From the NCBI GenBank assembly GCA_905234835.1, contig CAJOIZ010000011.1:1-55854 (forward strand): a stretch of 55,854 nucleotides of DNA, written 5' to 3'. The stretch is from Paludibacteraceae bacterium (GTDB taxonomy: Bacteria > Bacteroidota > Bacteroidia > Bacteroidales > Paludibacteraceae). Below the pieces are notes generated by a model that worked only from the letters and a program-made list of their open reading frames with translations, was not told the origin of the DNA and did not search any database. A program made the position numbers and the translations under genes. Positions 36,037 to 43,125 of the stretch are shown here, piece after piece (within the stretch, counting starts at the first letter, position 1; every line of letters begins with the position of its first letter).

Positions 36037-36240
36037 AACACGTAGTCCCCAACACGTAGTCCCCAACATGTAGTCCCCAACACGCAGTCCCCAACATTTA
36101 CTCCCCTTCTCCCTATCTTTTCCAAAGGTCGCCCATAGGTCGCCCATAGGTCGCCCATAGGTCACCCAAAGGTCACCCATAGGTCGCCCATAGGTCACGC
36201 ACAGGTCACACAAAGGTCAAAGCACCTCTCACCATACTCT
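36037..36240 (-). repeat. Composite intergenic repeat (11-bp and 14-bp arrays) upstream of valS
   Basis: On the + strand five exact-length 14-bp units run from 36037 to 36106 (word AACACGTAGTCCCC), then a bridge (CTCCCTATCTTTTCC), then eight 11-bp units from 36127 to 36214 (word GGTCGCCCATA) and a tail GGTCAAAGCACC. Read on the - strand this is the same order and wording as 27051-27326. Both copies face their downstream gene the same way. Confidence 0.88.
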
Positions 36241-36310
36241 CACCGCACCCTTACCGAATGACTACGTTACCCTCGCAGCGTAACAAAAGGACACAAAAGC
36301 ACCCTTTCTC

Positions 36311-36341
36311 TTGCACCATCCGAACAAACCCCTTACCTTTG
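36311..36341 (+). promoter_or_regulatory. Promoter of the CsgG-FISUMP gene and its long leader
   Basis: TTG at 36311-36313, 20 bp spacer, TACCTTTG at 36334-36341. Transcription from about 36348 would give a leader of about 440 nt before the coding region at 36790. Confidence 0.65.
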
Positions 36342-36400
36342 CCCCGTAAACCGAATGCATAAGCAGGCAGATTAAGATAACTTTTAGAAAGGAGGCAATT

Positions 36401-36457
36401 ATGAAGACATCATATTGCTTTACTTTGAATATAGGAAACCTTCGTTCTCTCTGCTAA
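36401..36457 (+). CDS. Candidate 18-residue leader peptide
   Basis: ATG 36401 to TAA 36455-36457 encodes 18 residues beginning MKTSYCFTLN. It has the strongest Shine-Dalgarno site I noticed in the window, AAAGGAGG at 36388-36395, five bases before the ATG, which stands out in a phylum that rarely uses such sites. It sits near the start of the long leader of the CsgG-FISUMP gene. There is no run of one amino acid of the kind seen in classical attenuators. Function unknown. Confidence 0.4.
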   Translation: MKTSYCFTLNIGNLRSLC

Positions 36458-36789
36458 ATAGGAATAGACGACAAACATAAAGGAGTGCAACGGAACGCAC
36501 TCCAAGTGAAGTGCCGAGTAGTACCCGCTACGAGGAATAGCGCGAACATAAAATACATTTGCACGAAGTGTCGTGCACTACATAGATAAAGAAGCGTTTG
36601 CTTTATTTGAGGATTTGTTCATTTCTCGACAACTTGAATATCTCTTTCCAAGAATAGTGCAAATCGCTCACGTATCAACGTGGGCTTTTTGCGAATATTG
36701 GAAGAGATGGGAGTCGAGACCCGAACAAACCAATAGCAGTTGGCTCGCGTTTTTGTATGCAATTATGTGTAACCAAAATATTAACAACT
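36458..36789 (+). promoter_or_regulatory. Structured leader RNA with several hairpins
   Basis: Hairpins in order: GGAGTGC/GCACTCC (36482-36503); GCACGA/TCGTGC (36561-36576); a long stem ATCTCTTTCCAA (36640-36651) with TTGGAAGAGAT (36698-36708) enclosing GCAAA/TTTGC and CACGT-ATCA-ACGTG (36669-36682), the last followed by GGGCTTTTT like an intrinsic terminator; and CCAATAGCAGTTGG inside CGAG/CTCG (about 36714-36756). An 84-codon frame (36573-36827) crosses these hairpins and runs past the next gene's ATG; I do not favour it as a protein. The arrangement looks like a regulatory leader or a dispersed structured element. No known riboswitch class was recognised. Confidence 0.45.
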
Positions 36790-38041
36790 ATGAAGAAAAA
36801 CATTCTTATTCGTATTGCTGTGCCTGATGGCATTGTCAATGAATGCACAGAAGTGCGCGGTGTTGGAGTTCAAAGGGTCAAAAAGTGTGTCCGTTTCCGA
36901 AGTGGACGGTATCTCGGAAATGTTTATGACCTATTTCCGTCCTGCGGGTTATACGATGGTGGAGCGCGCGCAGATTGACAAGGTTATTTCCGAACAAGGG
37001 TTTCAGAGGTCGGATATGACAGAAGCCCAGATGGTTCGTGTCGGTGAGATTCTTAATGTTTCCAAAGTTGTTATTGGAAAAATAAGCCGTTTGGGCGGGC
37101 AATATCAGGTGGATGTGCGCGTTGTTGACGTGGAGTCCGGGCATGATGTTGCCCTTGACGGTGCAACGTTCAGTGGCGATTACCGTACCAATGTGCGCAA
37201 TCTTGCGCAGAAACTGGCAGGTCAGATTGCAATTACATCCGGCGGAACGGTGTCTGCAAGACCTGTTCAGCAAACTCCTTCGGCGAAGCCTGCCGGTCCA
37301 AAGACGCGTGACAAAGTGGAAGTATTGTATGGCTATTTGAAAATATTCCCCAACGAATTGGGAACTTTTGAGGCTGAGCCGTCTTCCGTGATAGCGCAGA
37401 TTAACAAACAGGCGCAGTACGGTTATAACAATTGGCGTATTCCTACCAATGAGGAACTGTCAATTATGCGGGCCAACGGCTATCTCGGTAATGGTGAGTA
37501 TATGACCCGCGAAAACAGAAAAGGTATAGTCCTGTTGGTATCAGACGGCGATGACTACGCCACTGTTCAGGAAAGTGAACGCATCGCCGCTGAAGAGGCA
37601 AAACGCAAAGCAGAGGAGGAAGCAAGACGCATAGCAGAGTTAAAAGCGCAAGGTTGGGTTGATTTAGGCTTGCCGAGTGGCACTCTCTGGAAGGACAAAA
37701 ACGAAGAAGGCGGTTTCTATACCTATAACCAAGCAATGGATAAGTTCGGAAATTCTTTGCCTACCAAAGAACAGTTTGAGGAACTGAAAAGTTTTTGCCG
37801 TTGGACTTGGAGAGGCAATGGTTATGATGTAGTAGGTCCTAATGGCAATTTAATCGTTCTCCCCGCTGCTGGTTTCAGTGCTTGGAATGTGTATGACAAC
37901 AATGGTGGATCCATCGGCACCTATTGGTCATCTACGCCGGACGGTTCGGAAGACTCGTGGCGTCTCTGGTTCAATTCTTCGGAAGTGGTCATGGACGGCT
38001 GCTACCGCCCCCACGGTCAGTCTGTCCGCCTTGTCCGTTAG
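36790..38041 (+). CDS. CsgG-like/FISUMP secreted protein, frameshifted in the signal peptide
   Basis: The main frame runs to TAG 38041 and its first start-like codon is TTG 36815. The ATG at 36790 is in another frame. If one A of the five at 36796-36800 is removed, the ATG joins the frame and gives a normal signal peptide (MKKTFLFVLLCLMALSMNAQ). Residues about 22-135 of the corrected 416-residue protein resemble CsgG-type lipoproteins (CAVLEFKG; MVERAQIDKVISEQGFQRSD; VVIGKISRLGGQYQVDVRVVD). A middle domain (LYGYLKIFPNELGTF; YNNWRIPTNEELS) and a charged helix rich in Ala, Glu, Lys and Arg lead to a C-terminal FISUMP domain (GWVDLGLPSGTLWKD; YWSSTP; GQSVRLVR). Role unknown; probably periplasmic or surface-bound. 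Confidence 0.75.
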
Positions 38042-38058
38042 TTTTAAGAATTAACTAC

Positions 38059-38093
38059 GTTTCCCTTGTAAGAACAATAACAACAAAGGAAAC
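38059..38093. terminator. Hairpin between the convergent CsgG-FISUMP and hipA genes
   Basis: GTTTCCCTTGT (38059-38069) pairs with ACAAAGGAAAC (38083-38093) at 10 of 11 positions. No clear U run follows on either strand, so termination is only a suggestion. Confidence 0.35.
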
Positions 38094-38123
38094 AACTCGG
38101 ATAAAAGAATTGCAGACGGCCTT

Positions 38124-39203
38124 TCAGCCGCCTGCTTTCATTTCATCAAACACCTTCGCGGCAAGTTTGGACTCCAAACCGACTCGTTCGGCAAGCCGGA
38201 GAACATCCTCGCGTTGCGGAAGAGGGTTCTCGTTTACGGAAGTGGTATGGTAATCGCCGGCAGCCCCGCAGGGCAGCAAGTCATACGCCGGAGAGAAACG
38301 CCAGCCGTTGTCATACACAAACGAGAAGTTCTTCGCGTGGTCATCGCGGTTGCCGATAAGCACATTAAAGCACATTAGACGGTATATCTTCCACAACTCT
38401 TCCATGGAATGGGACAGCCGTGCCGAAATGCTGAACAGGTGCCAATAGTCGATACTCGGTATCCGGTAGTCCGCCTGTAACAGTCCAGCTGCGCTGACCA
38501 CATGCACCTTGCACCCGTTCACTCGGTCAAAGCGTTTGACACCGAACCATTGGTCTTCGAATAGTCTCGTTTCCGGCATCTCTATGCCGCATTGTTTGGC
38601 AAGCAGCGAATAGCGGTATTCATCGCGCCCGACTGATTTCTTGTCGTTTCTCGCACGGAACTTGATGAGCCACTCGTCCTCTCCTTGTTTCAGGAATATC
38701 TTCGGCCGTACACCGCCCGGTGAACCGCCGCGCTGGACCAGTTCTGCAATGTGCTGGCCGGTATAGTTGTCATCTTCGAGGATTGCGAAGGTCTCTTTGG
38801 CAATCTGCTCCAAGTCCAGATACTCCTGCGTATCCCGAATACTCTCGTCGGGACGGTACTCCAACGCACCGCGACCGTTACTGCCTACCAGACACAACTG
38901 TTGCAGCGGATTAAGCGACAGACTGTTAATGCCTTGCTGCGCTAAATGGCGATGGAGAATCAACTGTCCCCATCCGTCAGGCAGGCTGTCAGAGAACACT
39001 CCGAAATGACCGTCAAAAGGCTTATAGGGTGCGATCTTCAATCCCGGCGTAAGCGGGAACTCGAACGGAGATATGCTGAATCCGTCTTGTAGCCACTCGG
39101 CTGTATATTCAAACGCGCAGGTCTGCGGACGTTGCGGGGTAAGTGCCAGACGCCCTACTTGACGACCGTGCATCCATACTTCTATTTGCTGAACATCAAT
39201 CAT
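38124..39203 (-). CDS. HipA-like toxin kinase of a type II toxin-antitoxin pair
   Basis: This is a 359-residue kinase-fold protein. The N-terminal lobe opens with VWMHGRQVGRLAL; the P-loop-like region is GGSPGGVRPKIFL. The catalytic and metal-binding motifs are NVLIGNRDDHAKNFSF and SPAYDLLP. HipA kinases of other bacteria inactivate aminoacyl-tRNA synthetases by serine phosphorylation and cause persistence; the target here is unknown. Its start overlaps the end of the antitoxin gene by 8 bp. Key residues are intact, so it should be active. Confidence 0.92.
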   Translation of the reverse strand: MIDVQQIEVWMHGRQVGRLALTPQRPQTCAFEYTAEWLQDGFSISPFEFPLTPGLKIAPYKPFDGHFGVFSDSLPDGWGQLILHRHLAQQGINSLSLNPLQQLCLVGSNGRGALEYRPDESIRDTQEYLDLEQIAKETFAILEDDNYTGQHIAELVQRGGSPGGVRPKIFLKQGEDEWLIKFRARNDKKSVGRDEYRYSLLAKQCGIEMPETRLFEDQWFGVKRFDRVNGCKVHVVSAAGLLQADYRIPSIDYWHLFSISARLSHSMEELWKIYRLMCFNVLIGNRDDHAKNFSFVYDNGWRFSPAYDLLPCGAAGDYHTTSVNENPLPQREDVLRLAERVGLESKLAAKVFDEMKAGG

Positions 39204-39495
39204 GGCGGACGCGTTTGGCTGGTTTGGTTTGTGCTAACATATCATCCATCGTTGCCCACGACTGCGACGCAAAAAGCGCATTGAAATCGTTCAAGCAATC
39301 CAATGCAAAAGCGATTTGCAATAACCCTTCAAACGCAATCTTGCCTTTTTGCTCAAAACGCCTGTAGGTAGCCAATGGCAAACCTGCTTTTTGTGCCAGC
39401 TCTGCCTGAGTCAGCCGAATGGATGTTCTGCGTTGTTTGACCCGCATGGCTACTGCTTGCGCTACCGATGCCGGTGTCTCAAATGCTTCTATCAT
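39196..39495 (-). CDS. HipB-like XRE-family antitoxin
   Basis: This is a 99-residue protein with a central helix-turn-helix (RLTQAELAQKAGLPLATYRRFEQKGK, about residues 28-54, split here only in description). It precedes and overlaps the HipA-like gene by 8 bp, the usual antitoxin-first order. It should bind and neutralise the kinase and repress its own promoter. A promoter lies just upstream and two copies of a palindromic element lie beyond it. Confidence 0.9.
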   Translation of the reverse strand: MIEAFETPASVAQAVAMRVKQRRTSIRLTQAELAQKAGLPLATYRRFEQKGKIAFEGLLQIAFALDCLNDFNALFASQSWATMDDMLAQTKPAKRVRHD

Positions 39496-39520
39496 ATCAA
39501 GTGTTCCTTAAAAAACGCGG

Positions 39521-39551
39521 CAAAGGTATGAAATAAGATGGATATACGCAA
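39521..39551 (-). promoter_or_regulatory. Promoter of the hipBA-type operon
   Basis: On the - strand: TTG (39549-39551), 20 bp spacer, TACCTTTG (39521-39528); start codon 26 bp downstream. Confidence 0.75.
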
Positions 39552-39554
39552 CCA

Positions 39555-39618
39555 TAACTACTAAAATATGAGTAGTTATCCTCTTTTTTGCCGCTAACTA
39601 CTAAAATATGATTACTAA
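39555..39618. promoter_or_regulatory. Candidate operator pair for the HipB-like antitoxin
   Basis: A perfect inverted repeat TAACTACT-N8-AGTAGTTA lies at 39555-39578. A second copy starts at 39595 (TAACTACT-N8-ATTACTAA), sharing the 16-base left part and spacer and placed 40 bp away. Both adjoin the -33 region, as expected for autoregulation. Confidence 0.6.
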
Positions 39619-39665
39619 GCGGAGTATCCTCCTCCCTCACAGTAACTACCCCCGCCACAAAACAA

Positions 39666-39700
39666 ACAAAGGTACATGCGTAACGCGCACGTACCTTTGT
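39666..39700. terminator. Terminator of the nqr operon
   Basis: ACAAAGGTAC (39666-39675) pairs with GTACCTTTGT (39691-39700), extended by TGCG/CGCA inside. On the - strand the stem is followed by TTGTTTTG, ending nqrF transcription; it also shields the hip promoter. Confidence 0.82.
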
Positions 39701-39719
39701 CTTTTCACTCCGAAAGGAC

Positions 39720-41003
39720 TTATCCTCCGAAGTTATCGAACCGGATATCCTGATCGTCCACACCAAGCGAGTGCAACAGGTCAAGCACCGTCTTCGCCAT
39801 CATAGGAGGTCCGCAGAGGTAGTACTCGATGTCTTCTGGAGCCTCATGCTGCTTCAGATACGTATCTCCCATAACAGGAGCGATGAAGCCCGGAGTATAT
39901 TTCACGCCGAGAGAGTCTGCCTTCGGGTCCGGACGATCCAGCGCGAGGTGGAAATGGAAGTTGGGGAACTCCTTCTCCAGCGCGAGGAAATCCTCCAAGA
40001 AGAAGACTTCGTCGATAGCGCGTGCGCCGTAGAAATAGTGCATCTGACGGTCGCGGCACTGGCGGGTCTTGAGCATGTGCATGATCTGCGCACGCAGCGG
40101 CGCCATACCGGCACCACCACCGACCCAGATCATCTCCTTCTTGCTGTCATAAACAGGACGGAACTCACCGTAAGGACCGCTCATGCGCACCTTGTCACCC
40201 GGTTTGAGCGAGAAGATATACGTCGAAGCGATACCGCAGGGTACATCCATGAACTCAGGACCGTTGGGGCACTGCTCTTTGGGTTTGAACGGCGGGGTCG
40301 CGATACGCACGGTAAGCGTGATGATATCGCCCTCGTCGGGGTAGTTAGCCATGGAGTACGCACGTACCGTAGCCTGGGTGTTCTTCTGTTTGAGTTTGAA
40401 CAGGCCGAACTTCTGCCAAGCGGGCAGGTAGAGGTCACCGATGAGCGACTTATCCATGTCGCGGTCGTAGTCGATGTCGTACTCAGGGATGATGATCTGC
40501 GCGTACGAACCCGGCTCGAAGTTCATGTGCTCGCCCGGAGGCAGTTGTACCTTGAACTCCTTGATGAAGGTAGCAACGTTCTTGTTCGAGATGACTTCGC
40601 ACTCCCATTCCTTGACGCCGAGTATCGCTTCGTCCATCTTGAGGACGAGGTCGTTCTTCACCTTTACTTGGCAACCGAGGCGCCAGTGGTCTTTCTGCTG
40701 TTTGCGCGAGAAATGGACGGTCTCGGTCGGGAGGATCTCTCCGCCGCCTTCGAGTACCTGGCACTTACACTGGCCGCAGGAACCCTTACCGCCGCAGGCG
40801 GAAGGCAGGTGCACACCTGCAGCCGCCATAGAGGCGAGCAGGGTGCCGCCGGCGGGAACGGTGTATTCTTTGTCACCGTTGATAGTCACTTTCACGTCGC
40901 CCGAAGCCACAAGGTACTTCTTTGCGACAAGCAGGATAACAACAAGCAGGAGTATTACAACTAAGAATACCAAAACTGCATAAAGAATTGCTGTAACATT
41001 CAT
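39720..41003 (-). CDS. nqrF: Na+-translocating NADH:quinone reductase subunit F
   Basis: This is a 427-residue NADH-oxidising subunit. A single N-terminal membrane segment (ILYAVLVFLVVILLLVVILL) is followed by a 2Fe-2S ferredoxin domain (SACGGKGSCGQCKCQV, with the fourth Cys in WRLGCQV), then an FAD/NADH reductase domain (VRAYSMANYP for FAD; WVGGGAGMAPLRAQI for NADH; YYLCGPPMM). ATG 41003 places the membrane segment at the start; the longer frame to 41051 reaches into nqrE. It is the last gene of nqrABCDEF. Electrons enter here from NADH and pass through the other subunits to quinone while sodium is pumped out. Confidence 0.96.
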   Translation of the reverse strand: MNVTAILYAVLVFLVVILLLVVILLVAKKYLVASGDVKVTINGDKEYTVPAGGTLLASMAAAGVHLPSACGGKGSCGQCKCQVLEGGGEILPTETVHFSRKQQKDHWRLGCQVKVKNDLVLKMDEAILGVKEWECEVISNKNVATFIKEFKVQLPPGEHMNFEPGSYAQIIIPEYDIDYDRDMDKSLIGDLYLPAWQKFGLFKLKQKNTQATVRAYSMANYPDEGDIITLTVRIATPPFKPKEQCPNGPEFMDVPCGIASTYIFSLKPGDKVRMSGPYGEFRPVYDSKKEMIWVGGGAGMAPLRAQIMHMLKTRQCRDRQMHYFYGARAIDEVFFLEDFLALEKEFPNFHFHLALDRPDPKADSLGVKYTPGFIAPVMGDTYLKQHEAPEDIEYYLCGPPMMAKTVLDLLHSLGVDDQDIRFDNFGG

Positions 41004-41016
41004 AGTCTTGTCCTCC

Positions 41017-41625
41017 TTAAATGTTAAGTCCGCTGAAGCACATGAAGGCAAGAGCCATCAGACCCACGGTGATAAAGGTGATACCGATGCCCTGCAACGG
41101 TTTCGGTACATCGTTGTATTCCATTTTCTCGCGTATGCCGGCGAGTGCCACGATTGCGAGCAGCCAGCCCAGACCCGAACCGATAGCGAAGGCGAAGGCG
41201 TCACCGATATTGGCGATGGCTTTCACGTTCTCGGGGTCGAGCAGTACGCGCTGCTGCATAAAGAGCGACGCACCCATGATAGCGCAGTTAACGGCTATCA
41301 GCGGCAGGAAGATACCTAATGCCGCATACAGCGACGGACTGAACTTCTCCACAATCATCTCCACCAACTGCACGATGGCGGCAATCACGGCGATGAAGAG
41401 GATGAAACTCAGGTAGCCCAATCCGAGCGGGTCAAGCACATGCACCTGCAACAGGTAATTGACTGGCAGCGTGATGGTCTCTACGAACACCACTGCCACG
41501 CCAAGTCCGAGCGAGGTCTTTACGTCCTTCGACACGGCAAGGTAAGAACACATGCCGAGGAAGAAGGCGAATATCATATTGTCTGCAAAGATACTGCGGA
41601 CAAACAAACTGATTGCATGTTCCAT
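41017..41625 (-). CDS. nqrE: Na+-translocating NADH:quinone reductase subunit E
   Basis: This is a 202-residue integral membrane subunit with about six helices (first [20 protein letters not shown]). NqrE with NqrD forms the inverted helix pair that holds an intramembrane iron centre and a sodium path. Its ATG overlaps the nqrD stop (TAATG). Length is typical. Confidence 0.96.
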   Translation of the reverse strand: MEHAISLFVRSIFADNMIFAFFLGMCSYLAVSKDVKTSLGLGVAVVFVETITLPVNYLLQVHVLDPLGLGYLSFILFIAVIAAIVQLVEMIVEKFSPSLYAALGIFLPLIAVNCAIMGASLFMQQRVLLDPENVKAIANIGDAFAFAIGSGLGWLLAIVALAGIREKMEYNDVPKPLQGIGITFITVGLMALAFMCFSGLNI

Positions 41626-42257
41626 TATTTAGCCTCCTTGTCGTTATAAGCGCGGTGCGCCCAGATGATACATCCTACCAGAATCAGCGCCATCGCAGGC
41701 ATCAGCATCATACCGCAGTTCTCGTAGAAGCCGCCGTTGGCTACGTACCACGAGTCGGGAATAATCTGGAAACCGAGCAGTTTGCCGCTGCCGAACAGTT
41801 CGCGCACGAACGCCACGGCCACTAATATCCATGCATAGCCGAAGCCGTTGCCCAGACCGTCCATCAGACTGTCCAATGCGTTGTTGGTCATGGCGAAAGC
41901 CTCCAAGCGTCCCATCAGAATACAGTTGGTGATAATCAGTCCGAGATACACGCTCAACTGCATTGCCACATCGTAGGCGAACGCCTTGAGTATCTCGCTC
42001 ACGATGGTCACTAACGCAGCTACCACCACCAATTGGATGATGATACGGATGCGGGTGGGGATGGAGTTACGGATAAGCGAAACAACCACATTGGACATTG
42101 CCACGATTATCGTAACGCTGATACCCATCACCAATGCAGGTTTCAGTTGCACCGTTACGGCGAGTGCCGAGCAGATACCGAGTATCTGTACCAGCACGGG
42201 GTTGTTCACATTAAGAGGACCCAAAAACGCCTCTTTTGTTTTCTGACTCAGTGCCAT
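41625..42257 (-). CDS. nqrD: Na+-translocating NADH:quinone reductase subunit D
   Basis: This is a 210-residue membrane subunit with about six helices ([16 protein letters not shown] near the start; [19 protein letters not shown] in the middle). It is the structural partner of NqrE. It begins 3 bp after nqrC and its stop overlaps the nqrE start, so translation of the two is probably coupled. Confidence 0.96.
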   Translation of the reverse strand: MALSQKTKEAFLGPLNVNNPVLVQILGICSALAVTVQLKPALVMGISVTIIVAMSNVVVSLIRNSIPTRIRIIIQLVVVAALVTIVSEILKAFAYDVAMQLSVYLGLIITNCILMGRLEAFAMTNNALDSLMDGLGNGFGYAWILVAVAFVRELFGSGKLLGFQIIPDSWYVANGGFYENCGMMLMPAMALILVGCIIWAHRAYNDKEAK

Positions 42258-42260
42258 ATC

Positions 42261-43112
42261 TTAGTCCTCCTTTTCATTTACTTGTTCTTGTTTGCAGCAC
42301 TTCTCGTTGCTTTGGCAGCATTTCTGTCCGCCGTTGCAGCAGGTGCAGTCCTTGCAACCGTTCTGGCAGCATTTGTCGCAGCCTTCCTTGCAGCAGTCCT
42401 TGCAGTTGTCATTGCAATTCTCGCAGCAGCATTGACCGCAAGTCGTTTGTTCCTTGCAGCAGACTTGTTGTTGCGTGCAGGCGTTGCTTTCCATCAGGAA
42501 TGTACTGTACTCTTGCAGATTGGTTACCAGCATGTCGCTCACGCCGGTGGACGTGATGGTCGCACCTGCCCAGGCATCGACTTGCTCTTGTCCTTCTTCT
42601 GCCGTCTTGCCTTCTTTCAGCACCGCTATCGAGCGCAGGTTGCCCTGTCCGTCTTTGATATGCTTGCCGAAGAACTGGCTGCGGAACTTCTCTGTCACAA
42701 TCTCGCCGCCCAGACCCGGAGTCTCACCTTCGTGGTTGAAGTTGATGCCGAAGACGGTGTTCTTGTCGTCGTTCAGGGCCATATAGCCGCCGATGCCGCC
42801 CCAGAGACCCTGACCGTGCAGACGGAGGATGTACTTCGTCGCGCCGTCCACCTCGAAGCGGATGATGTTGGCTTTGTCGCCGTCACGCAGCAGCGTGTCG
42901 CGCACGAGGCTCTCGTACAGTGCGGCGGGGTCGCCTTCGCTGAAGTCCTGGTTGAGAGCTACCAGCATCTGCTTCTGCTGGTCAAGTCGTGCATTGGCGT
43001 CTTGACGCGCTTTCAGTCCCTGATTGACCACGGCGAGCAGGACAGCCACTATTACCACCATGATGATGGCATAAACAATCGTATAAGCGTTGCTTTCGGT
43101 GTTCATTTTCAT
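42261..43112 (-). CDS. nqrC: Na+-translocating NADH:quinone reductase subunit C with cysteine-rich C-terminal tail
   Basis: This 283-residue subunit has an N-terminal membrane helix (YTIVYAIIMVVIVAVLLAVV) and an FMN-binding domain. The covalent FMN site reads WAGATITSTG; Thr185 is the expected attachment residue, and the Ser that usually precedes GAT is Ala. The normal protein appears to end near residue 209. About 73 more residues follow (42264-42485 in DNA), with 22 cysteines between residues 212 and 273 (for example VCCKEQTTCGQCCCENC), and there are none in residues 1-211. The tail also carries many Lys, Asp, Glu and Asn residues and resembles a metallothionein. In known structures the FMN domain faces the periplasm, so the tail probably does too. 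Metal binding is my inference. Confidence 0.95.
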   Translation of the reverse strand: MKMNTESNAYTIVYAIIMVVIVAVLLAVVNQGLKARQDANARLDQQKQMLVALNQDFSEGDPAALYESLVRDTLLRDGDKANIIRFEVDGATKYILRLHGQGLWGGIGGYMALNDDKNTVFGINFNHEGETPGLGGEIVTEKFRSQFFGKHIKDGQGNLRSIAVLKEGKTAEEGQEQVDAWAGATITSTGVSDMLVTNLQEYSTFLMESNACTQQQVCCKEQTTCGQCCCENCNDNCKDCCKEGCDKCCQNGCKDCTCCNGGQKCCQSNEKCCKQEQVNEKED

Positions 43113-43125
43113 AATTGTGTCCTCC

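Noticed and set aside
36710..36760. tRNA-like stretch (GTCGAGACCCGAAC near the end of the leader)
   Set aside because: It superficially recalls a T-arm, but there is no acceptor, D or anticodon stem and no matching loop sequence.
36573..36827. An 84-codon frame (MHYIDKEAFALFEDLF...) upstream of the CsgG-FISUMP gene
   Set aside because: It spans several strong hairpins and overruns the next gene's ATG, and its start lies in a hairpin. I treat the region as a structured leader, but a real small protein cannot be fully excluded.
39771..40964. A 397-codon open frame on the + strand opposite nqrF
   Set aside because: Antisense shadow; its residues are the reverse reading of a well-conserved enzyme.
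42261..43112. Frameshift as the cause of the Cys-rich NqrC end
   Set aside because: The tail frame stays open to a stop 3 bp before nqrD, uses regular codons, and is far too Cys-, Lys- and Asp-rich for chance out-of-frame reading; so I report it as real pending read checks.
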